This document shows positions 15,868-24,869 of a stretch of 42,940 nt of DNA, piece by piece; the first letter of the stretch is position 1, and every line of letters starts with the position of its first letter. The notes under the pieces were generated by a model that ran no database searches, was not told the origin of the DNA, and saw only the letters and a program-made list of their open reading frames with translations. The stretch is from Bacteroidota bacterium (lineage in GTDB: Bacteria; Bacteroidota; Bacteroidia; 2-12-FULL-35-15), in the NCBI GenBank assembly GCA_005772895.1, contig SXIH01000038.1, positions 1 through 42,940 on the forward strand, written 5' to 3'. The position numbers and the translations under genes are program-made.

Positions 15868-16409
15868 TAAAGCATAAATCACATATTGCTTTTTTCATGC
15901 GCACATTTATTATATGTGTGTTATTCTTTTGCTTTAATGCCCGAGCACATGCTCAGGAAAAAAATTACAAAGCTTATTCGGTTTACGTATACAATTTTAT
16001 TAAATACATTGAATGGCCTGAAGAAAGCAAAAAAGGTGATTTTGTTATTGCAATCATTGGAAATTCACCCATATCTGCCGAATTAAAAACGTTGGCAGCA
16101 ACTAAAAAGGCAAATGGACAAACAATTGTGGTTAAGCAATTTGCTACAGTTGCGGAGGTGGATCATTGTCAGATATTATATATTTCAGCCGGTAAGAGTG
16201 GCGTTTTAAAAGAAGCGATTGAGAAAACAAAAAACATGTCGGCTCTTATGATTGCTGAACGCGAAGGCTTAGCCAAAAAAGGTGCTGGAATTAATTTTGT
16301 TACTCTTGAAGATGAAACACTGAAGTTTGAAGTAAACAAAAAAGTAATTGAAGCACACAATTTAAAAATTCCGAAAGTGTTGTTTAGTTTGGGCTTGGTT
16401 GTAGGGTAA
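15864..16409 (+). CDS. YfiR-like periplasmic protein (DUF4154)
   Basis: A 181-residue exported protein with a signal peptide (FIICVLFFCFNARAHAQ). The mature part has the YfiR/DUF4154 pattern: YVYNFIKYIEWPEE near residues 43-56, DFVIAIIGNSPISAEL, a central HCQILYISAG motif, and GINFVTLEDETLKFEVNKK at the C-terminal side. In Pseudomonas YfiR is a periplasmic inhibitor of the diguanylate cyclase YfiN; no cyclase is beside it here, so that role is not implied. The Bacteroidota versions often sit beside TonB receptors or histidine kinases. Start 15864 overlaps the receptor stop; an internal Met (15897) would also leave a good signal peptide. Confidence 0.83.
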   Translation: MIKHKSHIAFFMRTFIICVLFFCFNARAHAQEKNYKAYSVYVYNFIKYIEWPEESKKGDFVIAIIGNSPISAELKTLAATKKANGQTIVVKQFATVAEVDHCQILYISAGKSGVLKEAIEKTKNMSALMIAEREGLAKKGAGINFVTLEDETLKFEVNKKVIEAHNLKIPKVLFSLGLVVG

Positions 16410-16462
16410 ATAATTTTCCTTTTTACTTGTCTATTGTTTACTCTTTTAATTGTGTCTACTGC

Positions 16463-17449
16463 CTAATAGCTCCACTTAACATAAATTCCGCCCCAGGTAA
16501 ATCCTGCTCCGAATGTTGTTAGAATAACGTTATCACCTTTTTTTAATTGATTTTCCCATTCGGCCAAACAAAGTGGAATAGTAGCAGAGGTAGTATTTCC
16601 GTATTTGTGAATATTCATCATAACTTTATCCATAGTAACTCCCATACGATTTGCGGTTGCTTCTATAATCCTTTTGTTTGCTTGGTGAGGTGTTAAAAAC
16701 GCAACGTCATCTGCTGTTAAATTATTTCTTATCATCATTTCCTCTGCAACATCCGCCATTTTAACAACAGCAAATTTAAAAACCGATTGTCCGTCCATAT
16801 GTATAAAGTGTTGTTTGTTAACAACAGAATCCAAGCTTGCTGGCATCATGCTGCCACCACCTGGTTGATACAACTGTTTTGCTCCACTGCCATCTGCATA
16901 TAATCTCGCGTCTATGATACCGGTTTCATCAGTTGATGGTTCTAATAAAATAGCACCAGCGGCATCTCCAAATAAAATGGATGTTTTTCTGCAACTGTAA
17001 TCTACTACACTGCTCATTTTATCGGAACCAATCACTAATACTTTTTTATGAGTTCCTGCTTCAATAAACTTTGATGCGGTATGTACTGCAGATAAAAAAC
17101 TGGAACAAGCAGCTTGCAAATCAAATCCCCAGGCATTTTTTGCTCCAATCATATCTGCAACAATGTTTGCTGTTGCAGGATATTGATAGTCGGGAGTAAC
17201 AGTTGCTACTATTATTAATTCAATGTCTAATGGAGAAATATTTTTCTTTACCAATAATTTTGTTGCTGCTTCTGCAGCCATAAATGCACTGGCTTTATCT
17301 TTGTCTTTTAAAATTCTTCGCTCACTTACACCACAACGGGTCACAATCCATTCGTTGGTGGTATCAACTGATTGTTCCAGTTCTTCGTTATTTAGAACAT
17401 ATTCAGGAACGTAAGCGGCTACTCCTGTAATTGCGGCTGTTATTTTCAT
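16463..17449 (-). CDS. fabH: Beta-ketoacyl-ACP synthase III
   Basis: Starts fatty acid synthesis by condensing acyl-CoA with malonyl-ACP. The 328-residue length is typical. The thiolase-fold catalytic triad is complete: Cys115 in LQAACSSF, His255 in TPHQANKRI and Asn285 in KYGNTTSATIP. The C-terminal FGAGFTWGGIYVKW is the usual ending. It is a single gene, convergent with the YfiR-like gene and divergent from the helical-repeat protein. An exact -7 element ends only four bases before the ATG, pointing to a leaderless or nearly leaderless transcript. No other fab genes (fapR, plsX, rpmF) are nearby in the window. Confidence 0.95.
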   Translation of the reverse strand: MKITAAITGVAAYVPEYVLNNEELEQSVDTTNEWIVTRCGVSERRILKDKDKASAFMAAEAATKLLVKKNISPLDIELIIVATVTPDYQYPATANIVADMIGAKNAWGFDLQAACSSFLSAVHTASKFIEAGTHKKVLVIGSDKMSSVVDYSCRKTSILFGDAAGAILLEPSTDETGIIDARLYADGSGAKQLYQPGGGSMMPASLDSVVNKQHFIHMDGQSVFKFAVVKMADVAEEMMIRNNLTADDVAFLTPHQANKRIIEATANRMGVTMDKVMMNIHKYGNTTSATIPLCLAEWENQLKKGDNVILTTFGAGFTWGGIYVKWSY

Positions 17450-17453
17450 TTTA

Positions 17454-17461
17454 CAAATGTA
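17454..17461 (-). promoter_or_regulatory. -7 promoter element directly before fabH
   Basis: Read on the minus strand it is TACATTTG, an exact TAnnTTTG match, ending four bases before the fabH ATG. The expected transcription start falls on or beside the start codon. Confidence 0.55.
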
Positions 17462-17583
17462 CTTTCATACACTTCAATCTGGATTATAAAATAAAATTAT
17501 GTTACAATGCGTAAAATTCAATAATTAGCAATAAATTAGCTGAATATATTGAAAATATTGAATTATTAATAATTATAAATACG

Positions 17584-19134
17584 ATGTCTAAAGTTAAATC
17601 AGACCAATTAGTTAACTTGATTAAATCCCTTTCAAAAGGCGAAAAACGTTTTTTTAAATTATATGCTGCCCGTTTGAGTAATAGTGGCGATAAAAAATTT
17701 ATTGTACTGTTTGATGCAATTGAAAAACAAAAAGTATACGATGAAGACAAAATTTTAGAAAAACACAAACAACTAAATCCGGTTCAGTTTTCTAATCTTA
17801 AGGCGCATTTATACTATCAGCTTTTAAAAACTACAAAACTCTGTAATAGTTCTAATCTGGAAAATATTAAGATTACCGAATTGCTGGATTATTCACGTAT
17901 CTTATATAATAAATGTTTGTACAAAGAATGTGTTAAGATGATCGACAAAGCAAAAGCAATGGCAATGGAAAATGACCGTTCGGTTTTGCTTTTGGAAATT
18001 TTGGAATTAGAAAAACTGGTTATCCCAAAAACATTGGAATCAGGAAATGAACTGCGGGTAGGTGTTTTAATCGATACAACCAACCATGTAGCAGAAAGCA
18101 TAAAAAACATTAATATTTTTTCTAATTTATCTTTAAGATTGAATTCTTATTATGTACAAACGGGATTCAGCAGAAGCAAGAAAGATTTGAAAAAAGTGAA
18201 TCATTTTTTCTATTCCAGTTTGCCAAAATACAACGAAAAAGATTTATCCTTTCAGGAAAAAATGTATCTCTACAATTCTTTTGTCGGGTATTATTTTTTT
18301 ATTCAAGATTTTACTAACGGGTATAAGTATGCTATTAAATGGGTTGACTTGTTTGAGCAACAACCTGAAATGAAACGGCATAAATTGGAATTGTATATTA
18401 AAGCTCTCAATAGTTTATTGGCTGTTCAAAACAAACTATACAAATACAAAGAATTTGCTGAAACACAAAAGCAATTGATTGCCATAAAGCGCGATAAAAG
18501 TTTGATCCTTACGGAAAATATTAATTTGAATTTATTCAAAGCTATTTATGTTCATGAAATAAACCGGCATTTTATGTTGGGTGAATTTAAATCGGGAACA
18601 AGAATAGTTGGCGCATTGGAAAGTGAGTTAAATAAATTTGTTCCAAAACTGGATAAACATTCGGTTCTGTTGTTGTATTATAAAATTGCTTGTTTATATA
18701 TAGGCAGTGGAAATTACCGGACAGCAATCAAATGGCTGAATAAAATTTACAATGAAAAAGAGAGTGATTTAAGAGAAGACATTTATTCATTTACACGGAT
18801 TCTTCTATTGGTCTGCCATTTTGAGCTTGGGAACGATTATTTGGTTGAATCAAACATTCGTTCTACGTATCGTTATTTTGGTAAAAAGGGGCAATTGAGT
18901 CAGTACCAAAAATACATTTTAAATTTCCTGAGATATTTATTCCTGGATCCATCAGAATTGAATTTAAAAAAGCAATTTGTTAATTTGAAAAAACAAATGC
19001 TCGGTTTGGAAAAAAACAAATACGAAAGGAGGGCTTTTATGTATTTTGATATTATTACCTGGCTGGAAAGTAAAATTGAAAACAGGAGTGTGCAGGAAAT
19101 TATAAAAGAAAAAGCAAAAGCGAAGATAGGGTAG
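17584..19134 (+). CDS. Cytoplasmic alpha-helical repeat protein, unknown function
   Basis: A 516-residue, almost entirely helical protein without signal peptide or membrane segment. It begins MSKVKSDQLVNLIKSLSKGEKRFFKLYAAR, split here as an N-terminal helix pair, followed by degenerate TPR-like helical hairpins (for example YYKIACLYIGSGNYRTAIKW around residues 365-385). The N-terminal KSLSKGEKRFFKLY pattern is one I associate with a conserved Bacteroidota family of unknown role. It stands alone between fabH and the rod-shape cluster. The C-terminus is lysine-rich. A protein-protein scaffold is the most that can be inferred. Confidence 0.75.
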   Translation: MSKVKSDQLVNLIKSLSKGEKRFFKLYAARLSNSGDKKFIVLFDAIEKQKVYDEDKILEKHKQLNPVQFSNLKAHLYYQLLKTTKLCNSSNLENIKITELLDYSRILYNKCLYKECVKMIDKAKAMAMENDRSVLLLEILELEKLVIPKTLESGNELRVGVLIDTTNHVAESIKNINIFSNLSLRLNSYYVQTGFSRSKKDLKKVNHFFYSSLPKYNEKDLSFQEKMYLYNSFVGYYFFIQDFTNGYKYAIKWVDLFEQQPEMKRHKLELYIKALNSLLAVQNKLYKYKEFAETQKQLIAIKRDKSLILTENINLNLFKAIYVHEINRHFMLGEFKSGTRIVGALESELNKFVPKLDKHSVLLLYYKIACLYIGSGNYRTAIKWLNKIYNEKESDLREDIYSFTRILLLVCHFELGNDYLVESNIRSTYRYFGKKGQLSQYQKYILNFLRYLFLDPSELNLKKQFVNLKKQMLGLEKNKYERRAFMYFDIITWLESKIENRSVQEIIKEKAKAKIG

Positions 19135-19156
19135 TTTGTTTTTAAAACTAGCAAGC

Positions 19157-19200
19157 CTTCGACTCCGCTCAGTCTGACGTCACACTGAGCGGAGTCGAAG
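19157..19200. terminator. 17-bp perfect inverted repeat, probable bidirectional terminator
   Basis: CTTCGACTCCGCTCAGT (19157-19173) and ACTGAGCGGAGTCGAAG (19184-19200) pair perfectly around a 10-base loop. The hairpin lies between the convergent stops of the helical-repeat gene and rodA. It is made of two inverted copies of the GAGCGGAGTCGAAG dispersed repeat. There is no long T-run, so factor-dependent or simple hairpin termination is an inference. Confidence 0.6.
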
Positions 19201-19222
19201 TGTAAGGGCTGAATGCTTATGG

Positions 19223-20497
19223 CTACCTCAAAATCTGCAGACGTTTGGAATCCAATTTTATAAAAATAAATAATAAAATAGTAAACGACCACAAAGAAGA
19301 ACCTCCATAGCTAAAGAAAGGCAAAGGAATTCCAATAACCGGTGCCAGTCCGATTGTCATACCGATATTTACTGTTAAATGGAAAAATAAAACAGAGGCG
19401 ACACCGTATCCATAAATTCTGCTGAAAGAAGAACGTTGTCGTTCCGCCATAAAAACCAAGCGGATAATTAAAAAGAGTTGAAGAATAATTACTAATGTAC
19501 TTCCTAGAAATCCCCACTCTTCGCCAACAGTACAAAAAATAAAATCAGTATCCTGTTCCGGTACAAAATTATATTTCGTTTGCGTTCCTTGTAAATATCC
19601 TTTTCCTGAAAACCCACCTGAGCCGATAGCAATTTTTGCTTGATTTACATTGTATCCTTCGTCTTTCAAATTCACTGTTCCTCTTCCTAGCAAAACATCT
19701 ATACGTGTTTTTTGATGATCTTCCATATGATCATAAACATAGGTTGTTCCCCTTACCATCGTGCAGGCAACAATTCCAATAGCAGCAATTATGAATAAAT
19801 TTTTTGCATTCCGTTTAATAAACAAAAGCGCAATTGCACACAAAGAACCAATTATAATGAAAAGGTATAGATTGTTTATCATCAATGCTAAAATGAATAA
19901 GATGATTGCCAAAAATCCAAGTAATAAATAATTAACCGACAATCCTTCACGATACAACATAAAAATGAATGCAGCAAAAACTATAGCCAAACCTGTTTCA
20001 TTTTGCAATTTCATAATAATGATGGCAGGAATTCCAATGATCAAAAGTGAAATAAAAGTATTTTTATAATCTGCAATTTTAATGTTCTGATTACTTAAGA
20101 ATTTTGCAAGAGCAAGATTTGCTGCAAATTTCATAAATTCAGCCGGCTGAATTCCAAAATCACCAAAACGAAACCACGAACTACTTCCTTTTACTTCTCT
20201 TCCCAGGAAAGGAACGGCAATATTTGCAAGGAGCAAAGCGCCAAAAATAAAATAAGCGAATGCAGTGTAAAAATTTTCGTCAATGATTAGAATAATCAAT
20301 GCAAGCATTAATGATGTTCCAATCCAAATTAACTGTTTTCCATATTTCTGACTGATATCTGTAATGACATAATGGTCTTCGTTATATACCGCAGCATAAA
20401 TATTCAGCCAGCCCATTAATATTAATAATAGGTAGGTGAGGACTGTTATCCAATCCACATTATAAAAGATACTAGTGTTGTTCAGCGACCGCTGCAT
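19223..20497 (-). CDS. rodA: Rod shape-determining peptidoglycan glycosyltransferase RodA
   Basis: A SEDS-family glycosyltransferase that polymerises lipid II for cell elongation with its partner PBP2. It has 424 residues and about ten membrane helices. SEDS signatures are visible: FRFGDFGIQPAEFMKFAANL near residue 110, the IAIGSGGFSGKGYLQGTQTK loop near 290, FVPEQDTDFIFCTVGEEWGF near 311, and PLPFFSYGGSS near the C-terminus. The start overlaps the end of mrdA by 26 bases, so the pair is translationally coupled. It is the last gene of the mreBCD-mrdA-rodA cluster. Confidence 0.95.
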   Translation of the reverse strand: MQRSLNNTSIFYNVDWITVLTYLLLILMGWLNIYAAVYNEDHYVITDISQKYGKQLIWIGTSLMLALIILIIDENFYTAFAYFIFGALLLANIAVPFLGREVKGSSSWFRFGDFGIQPAEFMKFAANLALAKFLSNQNIKIADYKNTFISLLIIGIPAIIIMKLQNETGLAIVFAAFIFMLYREGLSVNYLLLGFLAIILFILALMINNLYLFIIIGSLCAIALLFIKRNAKNLFIIAAIGIVACTMVRGTTYVYDHMEDHQKTRIDVLLGRGTVNLKDEGYNVNQAKIAIGSGGFSGKGYLQGTQTKYNFVPEQDTDFIFCTVGEEWGFLGSTLVIILQLFLIIRLVFMAERQRSSFSRIYGYGVASVLFFHLTVNIGMTIGLAPVIGIPLPFFSYGGSSLWSFTILLFIFIKLDSKRLQILR

Positions 20498-22334
20498 TTT
20501 TTCCTTTATGAATTAAATCGGTTTCTAACATTCTTTTTTCTAAATCGGGACGGGTGATTTCACCTTTCAAATATTTCTCCATCATTAACCTTGCGATCGG
20601 ACCTGCATAAGTAGAACCGAATCCAGCATTTTCAATTAAAATCCCGATAGCAATTTTAGGATTTTCTTTTGGAGCAAAACATACGAATACAGAGTGATCT
20701 TTTCCATGTGGATTTTGTGCTGTTCCTGTTTTTGCACAATAAGGAATACCTTCTATTTTTAAAGCTGCAGCAGTTCCGCCTTCCACCGCTTTTGCCATAC
20801 CAGCAATTACAACATTGTAGATAGCTGTGTCTTTTATTTTTGTATAATGTTTTACTTTAAACTTATCTAAAATTGTATCGTTTGGATTTCCGTCTATTGC
20901 TTTTACAATATGTGGTGTATAATACCAGCCTTTGTTGGCAATAATTGCTACAAGGTTTGCATTTTGCAAAGGTGTAATTCCTAACTCATTTTGTCCAATT
21001 CCCAAAGAAATAACCGTACTGGCTTTCCAACTTCCTTGTCCGAAAACTTTATCGTAATAAGCAATACTTGGAACGTTTCCTCTTAATTCGTTTGCTAAAT
21101 CGGAACCTGTTTTAGTTCCTAAACAAAAACTGGTAGCAATTTCACGCCAGTTGGCATAAGCTTTATAAGTGTTATGATATTTTTTGTCTTCAATTACACT
21201 TTTAAAAACATAAGAAAAATAAGAATTGCAAGAAGTTCCAATTGCTCCTTCTAAATCCATTGGTGAGCCATGTGGGTGGCATTTTGGTCGTCCACCCAAA
21301 GGAGGATAACCTCTTGCACAAGGATATCTTGTTTGAGCAGTTAGTACTCCTTCGTTCAACCCAATCAATGCCATTACTAATTTAAATGTTGAACCGGGAG
21401 GATAAGATGCCATTGTTGAACGATTGAACAATGGCTTACCGATTGAGTCTAAAGATAATTCTGCGAAATTTTTATTTCTTGCTCTTCCTACAAATAAATT
21501 GGGATCGTAAGTTGGACTTGTAACAATGGCTAAAATTTCTCCGGTAGATGGATCAATTGCAACTACGCTACCAATTTTATTTTGCATTAGCTGTTCTGCA
21601 TATTCTTGTAAGTCGGCATCAATAGTAGTTATGAGAGGTTTTCCGGAAATGGCAGCTGTGTCATACAATCCGTTCATATAACTTCCCATATCACGGTTGT
21701 TTACATCCTTCATAATGATGTGCATTCCTTTTTTCCCGCGCAACACTTTCTCATAACTTTTTTCTATTCCACTAATTCCTAAATAATCTCCCTCTCTGTA
21801 GTAAGAATCTTTTTCAGTTGTTCGTTTGTCTGCCTCACCAATATATCCTAACATGTGTGCAGCAATTTTTTTAGGATATTTTCTGAGTGTACGCGATTGA
21901 ACAAAAAATCCCGGGAAGCGATAAAGGACTTCTTGAAGTGATGCGTAATCTTTTGGTGAAAGTTGTTTTTCAAAAACAGATTCTTTGCGTGGAGAATTAG
22001 GAGCTTGAATCGCCTTCTTCATTTTTTTTAGAAATTGCTCTTTTGTAATTCCTAATAAACCACACAAATCCATTGTGTCAATATTTTTAACGTTTTTAGG
22101 AAGAACCATTAAGTCGTAAGCCGCTTCATTGTATACTAGCAATTTATTGTTTCTGTCATAAATATATCCTCTGATGGGAAATTCGGTAGTATAACGGAAA
22201 GCCTGATTCCGGGCATCCAGTTTATAGGTATCGTCCACTACCTGAATATAAAATAAACGTGAGATGTATATCAGTCCAACCAATACAAATACTCCGATAA
22301 TAATAAATTTTCTGTCGGCCAGCTGGTTGTTCAT
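20472..22334 (-). CDS. mrdA: Penicillin-binding protein 2 (elongation transpeptidase)
   Basis: A class B PBP of 620 residues: one N-terminal membrane helix (about 9-28), pedestal/dimerisation domain (about 45-220), then the transpeptidase domain with SxxK (STFK, about residue 315), SxN (SCN, about 367) and KTG (AKTGTAQ, about 533). It cross-links peptidoglycan in the lateral wall with RodA and the Mre proteins. It overlaps mreD by four bases at its start and rodA by 26 bases at its end. The C-terminal tail (ETDLIHKGKNAAVAEQH) after the domain is short and unremarkable. Confidence 0.95.
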   Translation of the reverse strand: MNNQLADRKFIIIGVFVLVGLIYISRLFYIQVVDDTYKLDARNQAFRYTTEFPIRGYIYDRNNKLLVYNEAAYDLMVLPKNVKNIDTMDLCGLLGITKEQFLKKMKKAIQAPNSPRKESVFEKQLSPKDYASLQEVLYRFPGFFVQSRTLRKYPKKIAAHMLGYIGEADKRTTEKDSYYREGDYLGISGIEKSYEKVLRGKKGMHIIMKDVNNRDMGSYMNGLYDTAAISGKPLITTIDADLQEYAEQLMQNKIGSVVAIDPSTGEILAIVTSPTYDPNLFVGRARNKNFAELSLDSIGKPLFNRSTMASYPPGSTFKLVMALIGLNEGVLTAQTRYPCARGYPPLGGRPKCHPHGSPMDLEGAIGTSCNSYFSYVFKSVIEDKKYHNTYKAYANWREIATSFCLGTKTGSDLANELRGNVPSIAYYDKVFGQGSWKASTVISLGIGQNELGITPLQNANLVAIIANKGWYYTPHIVKAIDGNPNDTILDKFKVKHYTKIKDTAIYNVVIAGMAKAVEGGTAAALKIEGIPYCAKTGTAQNPHGKDHSVFVCFAPKENPKIAIGILIENAGFGSTYAGPIARLMMEKYLKGEITRPDLEKRMLETDLIHKGKNAAVAEQH

Positions 22335-22849
22335 TCTTGTTCTTTTTTACGTTGAAATAAGTACTGACTGATAACAACTAACAGCATTGTGAAAATGGAG
22401 CTGACAATAACTCTGAAGAAGGTGGAGAAAAATTCGCTGAAGCGGAAAATTTCGATGTAGAATAAAATCAGGTGATGAATCAATACCAAAATTCCCGCAT
22501 AAGAAAGAAACCAGGGAATTCCTAAATATTGAATACTTGGTTGTGTTCCAAATTCATAACCATCGCGTGGAGAAAATAATTTTAAAACACCCGGACGGAC
22601 ATAAGCCATCATAACACAAGCTGCAGCATGCATTCCGGATGTATCATAAAACATATCAATTGTAATTCCTAGAAAAAAAGAAGAAACCAGCAATAACCAT
22701 TTCGGAGTTTCAAAAGGCAATACTAAAATAAAAAGCACATATACAAAAGGATTTATAAATCGTCCGAGTTCAATATTTTTCACAACGAGTACTTGTACTA
22801 ATACAAGTACAAAAAAGCGTATGATATTTCTAATGATGGTATTCGTCAT
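22331..22849 (-). CDS. mreD: Rod shape-determining protein MreD
   Basis: A 172-residue membrane protein with five or so helices. The segment ELGRFINPFVYVLFILVLPF near residue 30 and ITIDMFYDTSGMHAAACVMM near 62 fit Bacteroidota MreD. It links MreC and PBP2/RodA in the elongation machinery. It starts three bases after mreC stops and overlaps mrdA by four bases, so it is inside the operon. Confidence 0.88.
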   Translation of the reverse strand: MTNTIIRNIIRFFVLVLVQVLVVKNIELGRFINPFVYVLFILVLPFETPKWLLLVSSFFLGITIDMFYDTSGMHAAACVMMAYVRPGVLKLFSPRDGYEFGTQPSIQYLGIPWFLSYAGILVLIHHLILFYIEIFRFSEFFSTFFRVIVSSIFTMLLVVISQYLFQRKKEQE

Positions 22850-22852
22850 TTT

Positions 22853-23689
22853 TTATTTATTTCCTGCCTCGGTTTTTTTCTCTAACTCTTCTTGTTCTGC
22901 TCTTAATTTATTGTCAACAATATAGACATGTGACAATTTTTTGAAATCGGTAGATAATTTTATTTTAACTGTATAAAAAGGTTTTGTAGATTCTCTGTAA
23001 TAACTATCTACTGTTCCAATCAAAATATTTTCGGGAAACATTTTTGTGTATTGGCTTGTAACAACCGTATCGCCTTTAATTAAGCGGACGTGTGTTGGAA
23101 TGTCATTTAAGGTTGCAAACTCAAAACTTTCTCCGTCCCAACTTAGCGGACCAAATGAGCCATCTTTTTTTAATTTCGAATTGATTATGGTATTACTGTG
23201 CAAAAGTGATTTTACCGTACAAAAATTTTCAGAAACATTTTCTACAATTCCAACAACACCAGAGCTGGAAGTTACACCCATTTTGTTTGTAATGCCTTGT
23301 TTGGAACCTTTATCCAGGGTTAAATAATTGTTTCTTCTGTTGGTAGAATTGTTAACAACAGTTGCATTGGTATACGTATACTTTTGTTTATATACAGTAT
23401 CACTAACAAGGTATTCGCCATTCACCAGTTTAGAAAAAGAAAGTAAATCATGCGAGTGTAGTTCAGCATTTTCTTTTGCTAATCTTTCATTCTCCGTTTT
23501 TAAATAAAAATACTGTTGAATATTTTCAGAGGTGCTTAATACAGATGCTGAAACCTGATTGGAAGAATTTACAAAACTAGCGCGTTGAAATTTATTGTTT
23601 TGTACTAAAATATAAATGCAAAATGTTTCAAGAAACAGAAACAAAAAGAAAAAATAATTTTTTGTAATAAACTCAACGAGGTTGCGCAT
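22853..23689 (-). CDS. mreC: Rod shape-determining protein MreC
   Basis: A 278-residue bitopic protein: membrane helix at about 12-28 (FFLFLFLETFCIYILV), coiled coil at about 55-80, then the two beta-barrel domains (NNYLTLDKGSKQGITNKMGV around 122-140; VVGIVENVSENFCTVKSLL around 148-166). MreC is the periplasmic scaffold that activates PBP2-RodA. It ends with a charged tail (QEELEKKTEAGNK). The 85-bp gap to mreB holds a 19-bp AT-rich inverted repeat. Confidence 0.92.
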   Translation of the reverse strand: MRNLVEFITKNYFFFLFLFLETFCIYILVQNNKFQRASFVNSSNQVSASVLSTSENIQQYFYLKTENERLAKENAELHSHDLLSFSKLVNGEYLVSDTVYKQKYTYTNATVVNNSTNRRNNYLTLDKGSKQGITNKMGVTSSSGVVGIVENVSENFCTVKSLLHSNTIINSKLKKDGSFGPLSWDGESFEFATLNDIPTHVRLIKGDTVVTSQYTKMFPENILIGTVDSYYRESTKPFYTVKIKLSTDFKKLSHVYIVDNKLRAEQEELEKKTEAGNK

Positions 23690-23696
23690 TTTTTGA

Positions 23697-23752
23697 ATTT
23701 GAAAATTTGAAAATTTGAAAATGTACCAATGTTAATTTTCAAATTTTCAAAT
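23697..23752. repeat. 19-bp AT-rich inverted repeat between mreB and mreC
   Basis: 23697-23715 and 23734-23752 are perfect inverted copies of ATTTGAAAATTTGAAAATT, and the left arm continues with a third TTTGAAAA unit. The loop is 18 bases. It sits in the only real gap of the mre cluster and could attenuate or process the mreB-mreC transcript; it may also be simple filler. Confidence 0.6.
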
Positions 23753-23774
23753 CGAGTAATTATCAAATTATTTT

Positions 23775-24797
23775 TTATTTCATCAAGAATGGGAATTTGG
23801 TAACGTTCTTCAACGCAATACCTGTCCCGCGTGCAACAGCTCTTAGTGGATCTTCGGCAATGTGAACTGGTAATTTTGTTTTTAACGAAATACGTTTATC
23901 TAATCCTCGCAACATAGAACCACCACCAGCTAAATAAATTCCTGTTCTGAAAATGTCGGCAGAAAGCTCCGGAGGTGTCATCTCCAATGCATTTAAAATT
24001 GCTTCTTCCACTTTTGAAATAGATTTGTCAAGTGCATGTGCAATTTCGACATACGAAACATAAATTTCTTTTGGAATACCAGTCATCAAATCTCTTCCGT
24101 GAACTGCATAATCTGGTGGAGGATTATCTATCTCTGTCATGGCAGCACCCACTTCAATTTTTACTCTTTCTGCAGAACGTTCACCAATTAAAATATTATG
24201 TTGTCTACGCATATACTCTTCAATGTTGGAAGTAAATTCATCACCTGCGATACGGATGGATTTATCACAAACAATTCCACCCAATGCGATAACGGCAATT
24301 TCACTTGTACCACCACCAATATCAATGATCATATTTCCCATCGGCTCTTCCACATCAATTCCAATTCCGATTGCCGCAGCCATTGGTTCATGAATCAAAT
24401 AAACTTCTTTTCCGCCAGCATGTTCAGCACTATCACGTACGGCACGCTTCTCAACTTCCGTGATTCCTGAAGGAATACAAATTACCATTTTTAAAGATGG
24501 TTGAAATAATCTTCTTCCCGGATTGATCATTTTTATCATTCCGCGAATCATGTGTTCAGCAGCGTGGAAATCCGCAATTACTCCGTCTTTCAAAGGACGA
24601 ATGGTTTTGATGTTCTCATGTGTTTTCCCATGCATTTGCATCGCCTGCTTTCCAACAGCAATTACTTTCCCACTCATACGATCGACTGCCACAATACTTG
24701 GTTCGTCAACCACCACTTTATCGTTATGAATAATAAGCGTGTTGGCTGTTCCTAAGTCAATCGCAATTTCTTGTGTTAAAAAATTAAATAAACCCAT
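23775..24797 (-). CDS. mreB: Rod shape-determining actin homologue MreB
   Basis: A 340-residue bacterial actin that forms membrane-bound filaments guiding wall synthesis. The phosphate-1 motif IDLGTANTLI is at residues 13-22, the phosphate-2 motif NMIIDIGGGTSEIAVIAL near 155-175 and the adenosine motif YLAGGGSMLRGLD near 290. The first residues (MGLFNFLTQE) form the amphipathic membrane-binding helix. It is the first of the mre genes, 73 bases downstream of purH, with short CCTAGTTAC tandem units in between. Confidence 0.97.
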   Translation of the reverse strand: MGLFNFLTQEIAIDLGTANTLIIHNDKVVVDEPSIVAVDRMSGKVIAVGKQAMQMHGKTHENIKTIRPLKDGVIADFHAAEHMIRGMIKMINPGRRLFQPSLKMVICIPSGITEVEKRAVRDSAEHAGGKEVYLIHEPMAAAIGIGIDVEEPMGNMIIDIGGGTSEIAVIALGGIVCDKSIRIAGDEFTSNIEEYMRRQHNILIGERSAERVKIEVGAAMTEIDNPPPDYAVHGRDLMTGIPKEIYVSYVEIAHALDKSISKVEEAILNALEMTPPELSADIFRTGIYLAGGGSMLRGLDKRISLKTKLPVHIAEDPLRAVARGTGIALKNVTKFPFLMK

Positions 24798-24837
24798 AGT
24801 TCAATTAGATAAAATTCTTTATAATATTTTTTCCTAG

Positions 24838-24866
24838 TTACCTAGTTACTTAATCACCTAGTTACT
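24838..24866. repeat. CCTAGTTAC tandem units between purH and mreB
   Basis: Three near-identical CCTAGTTAC units occur within 29 bases of the gap between the purH stop and the mreB start. They have no hairpin potential. They resemble the tandem filler seen in other gaps of this window. Confidence 0.45.
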
Positions 24867-24869
24867 TTT

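Noticed and set aside
15864..16409. Calling the YfiR-like protein a cyclic-di-GMP regulator
   Set aside because: Only the fold family is supported; no GGDEF protein is in the window.
24032..24755. Several plus-strand frames opposite mreB
   Set aside because: They overlap a fully conserved mreB reading frame and overlap one another, as expected for shadows.
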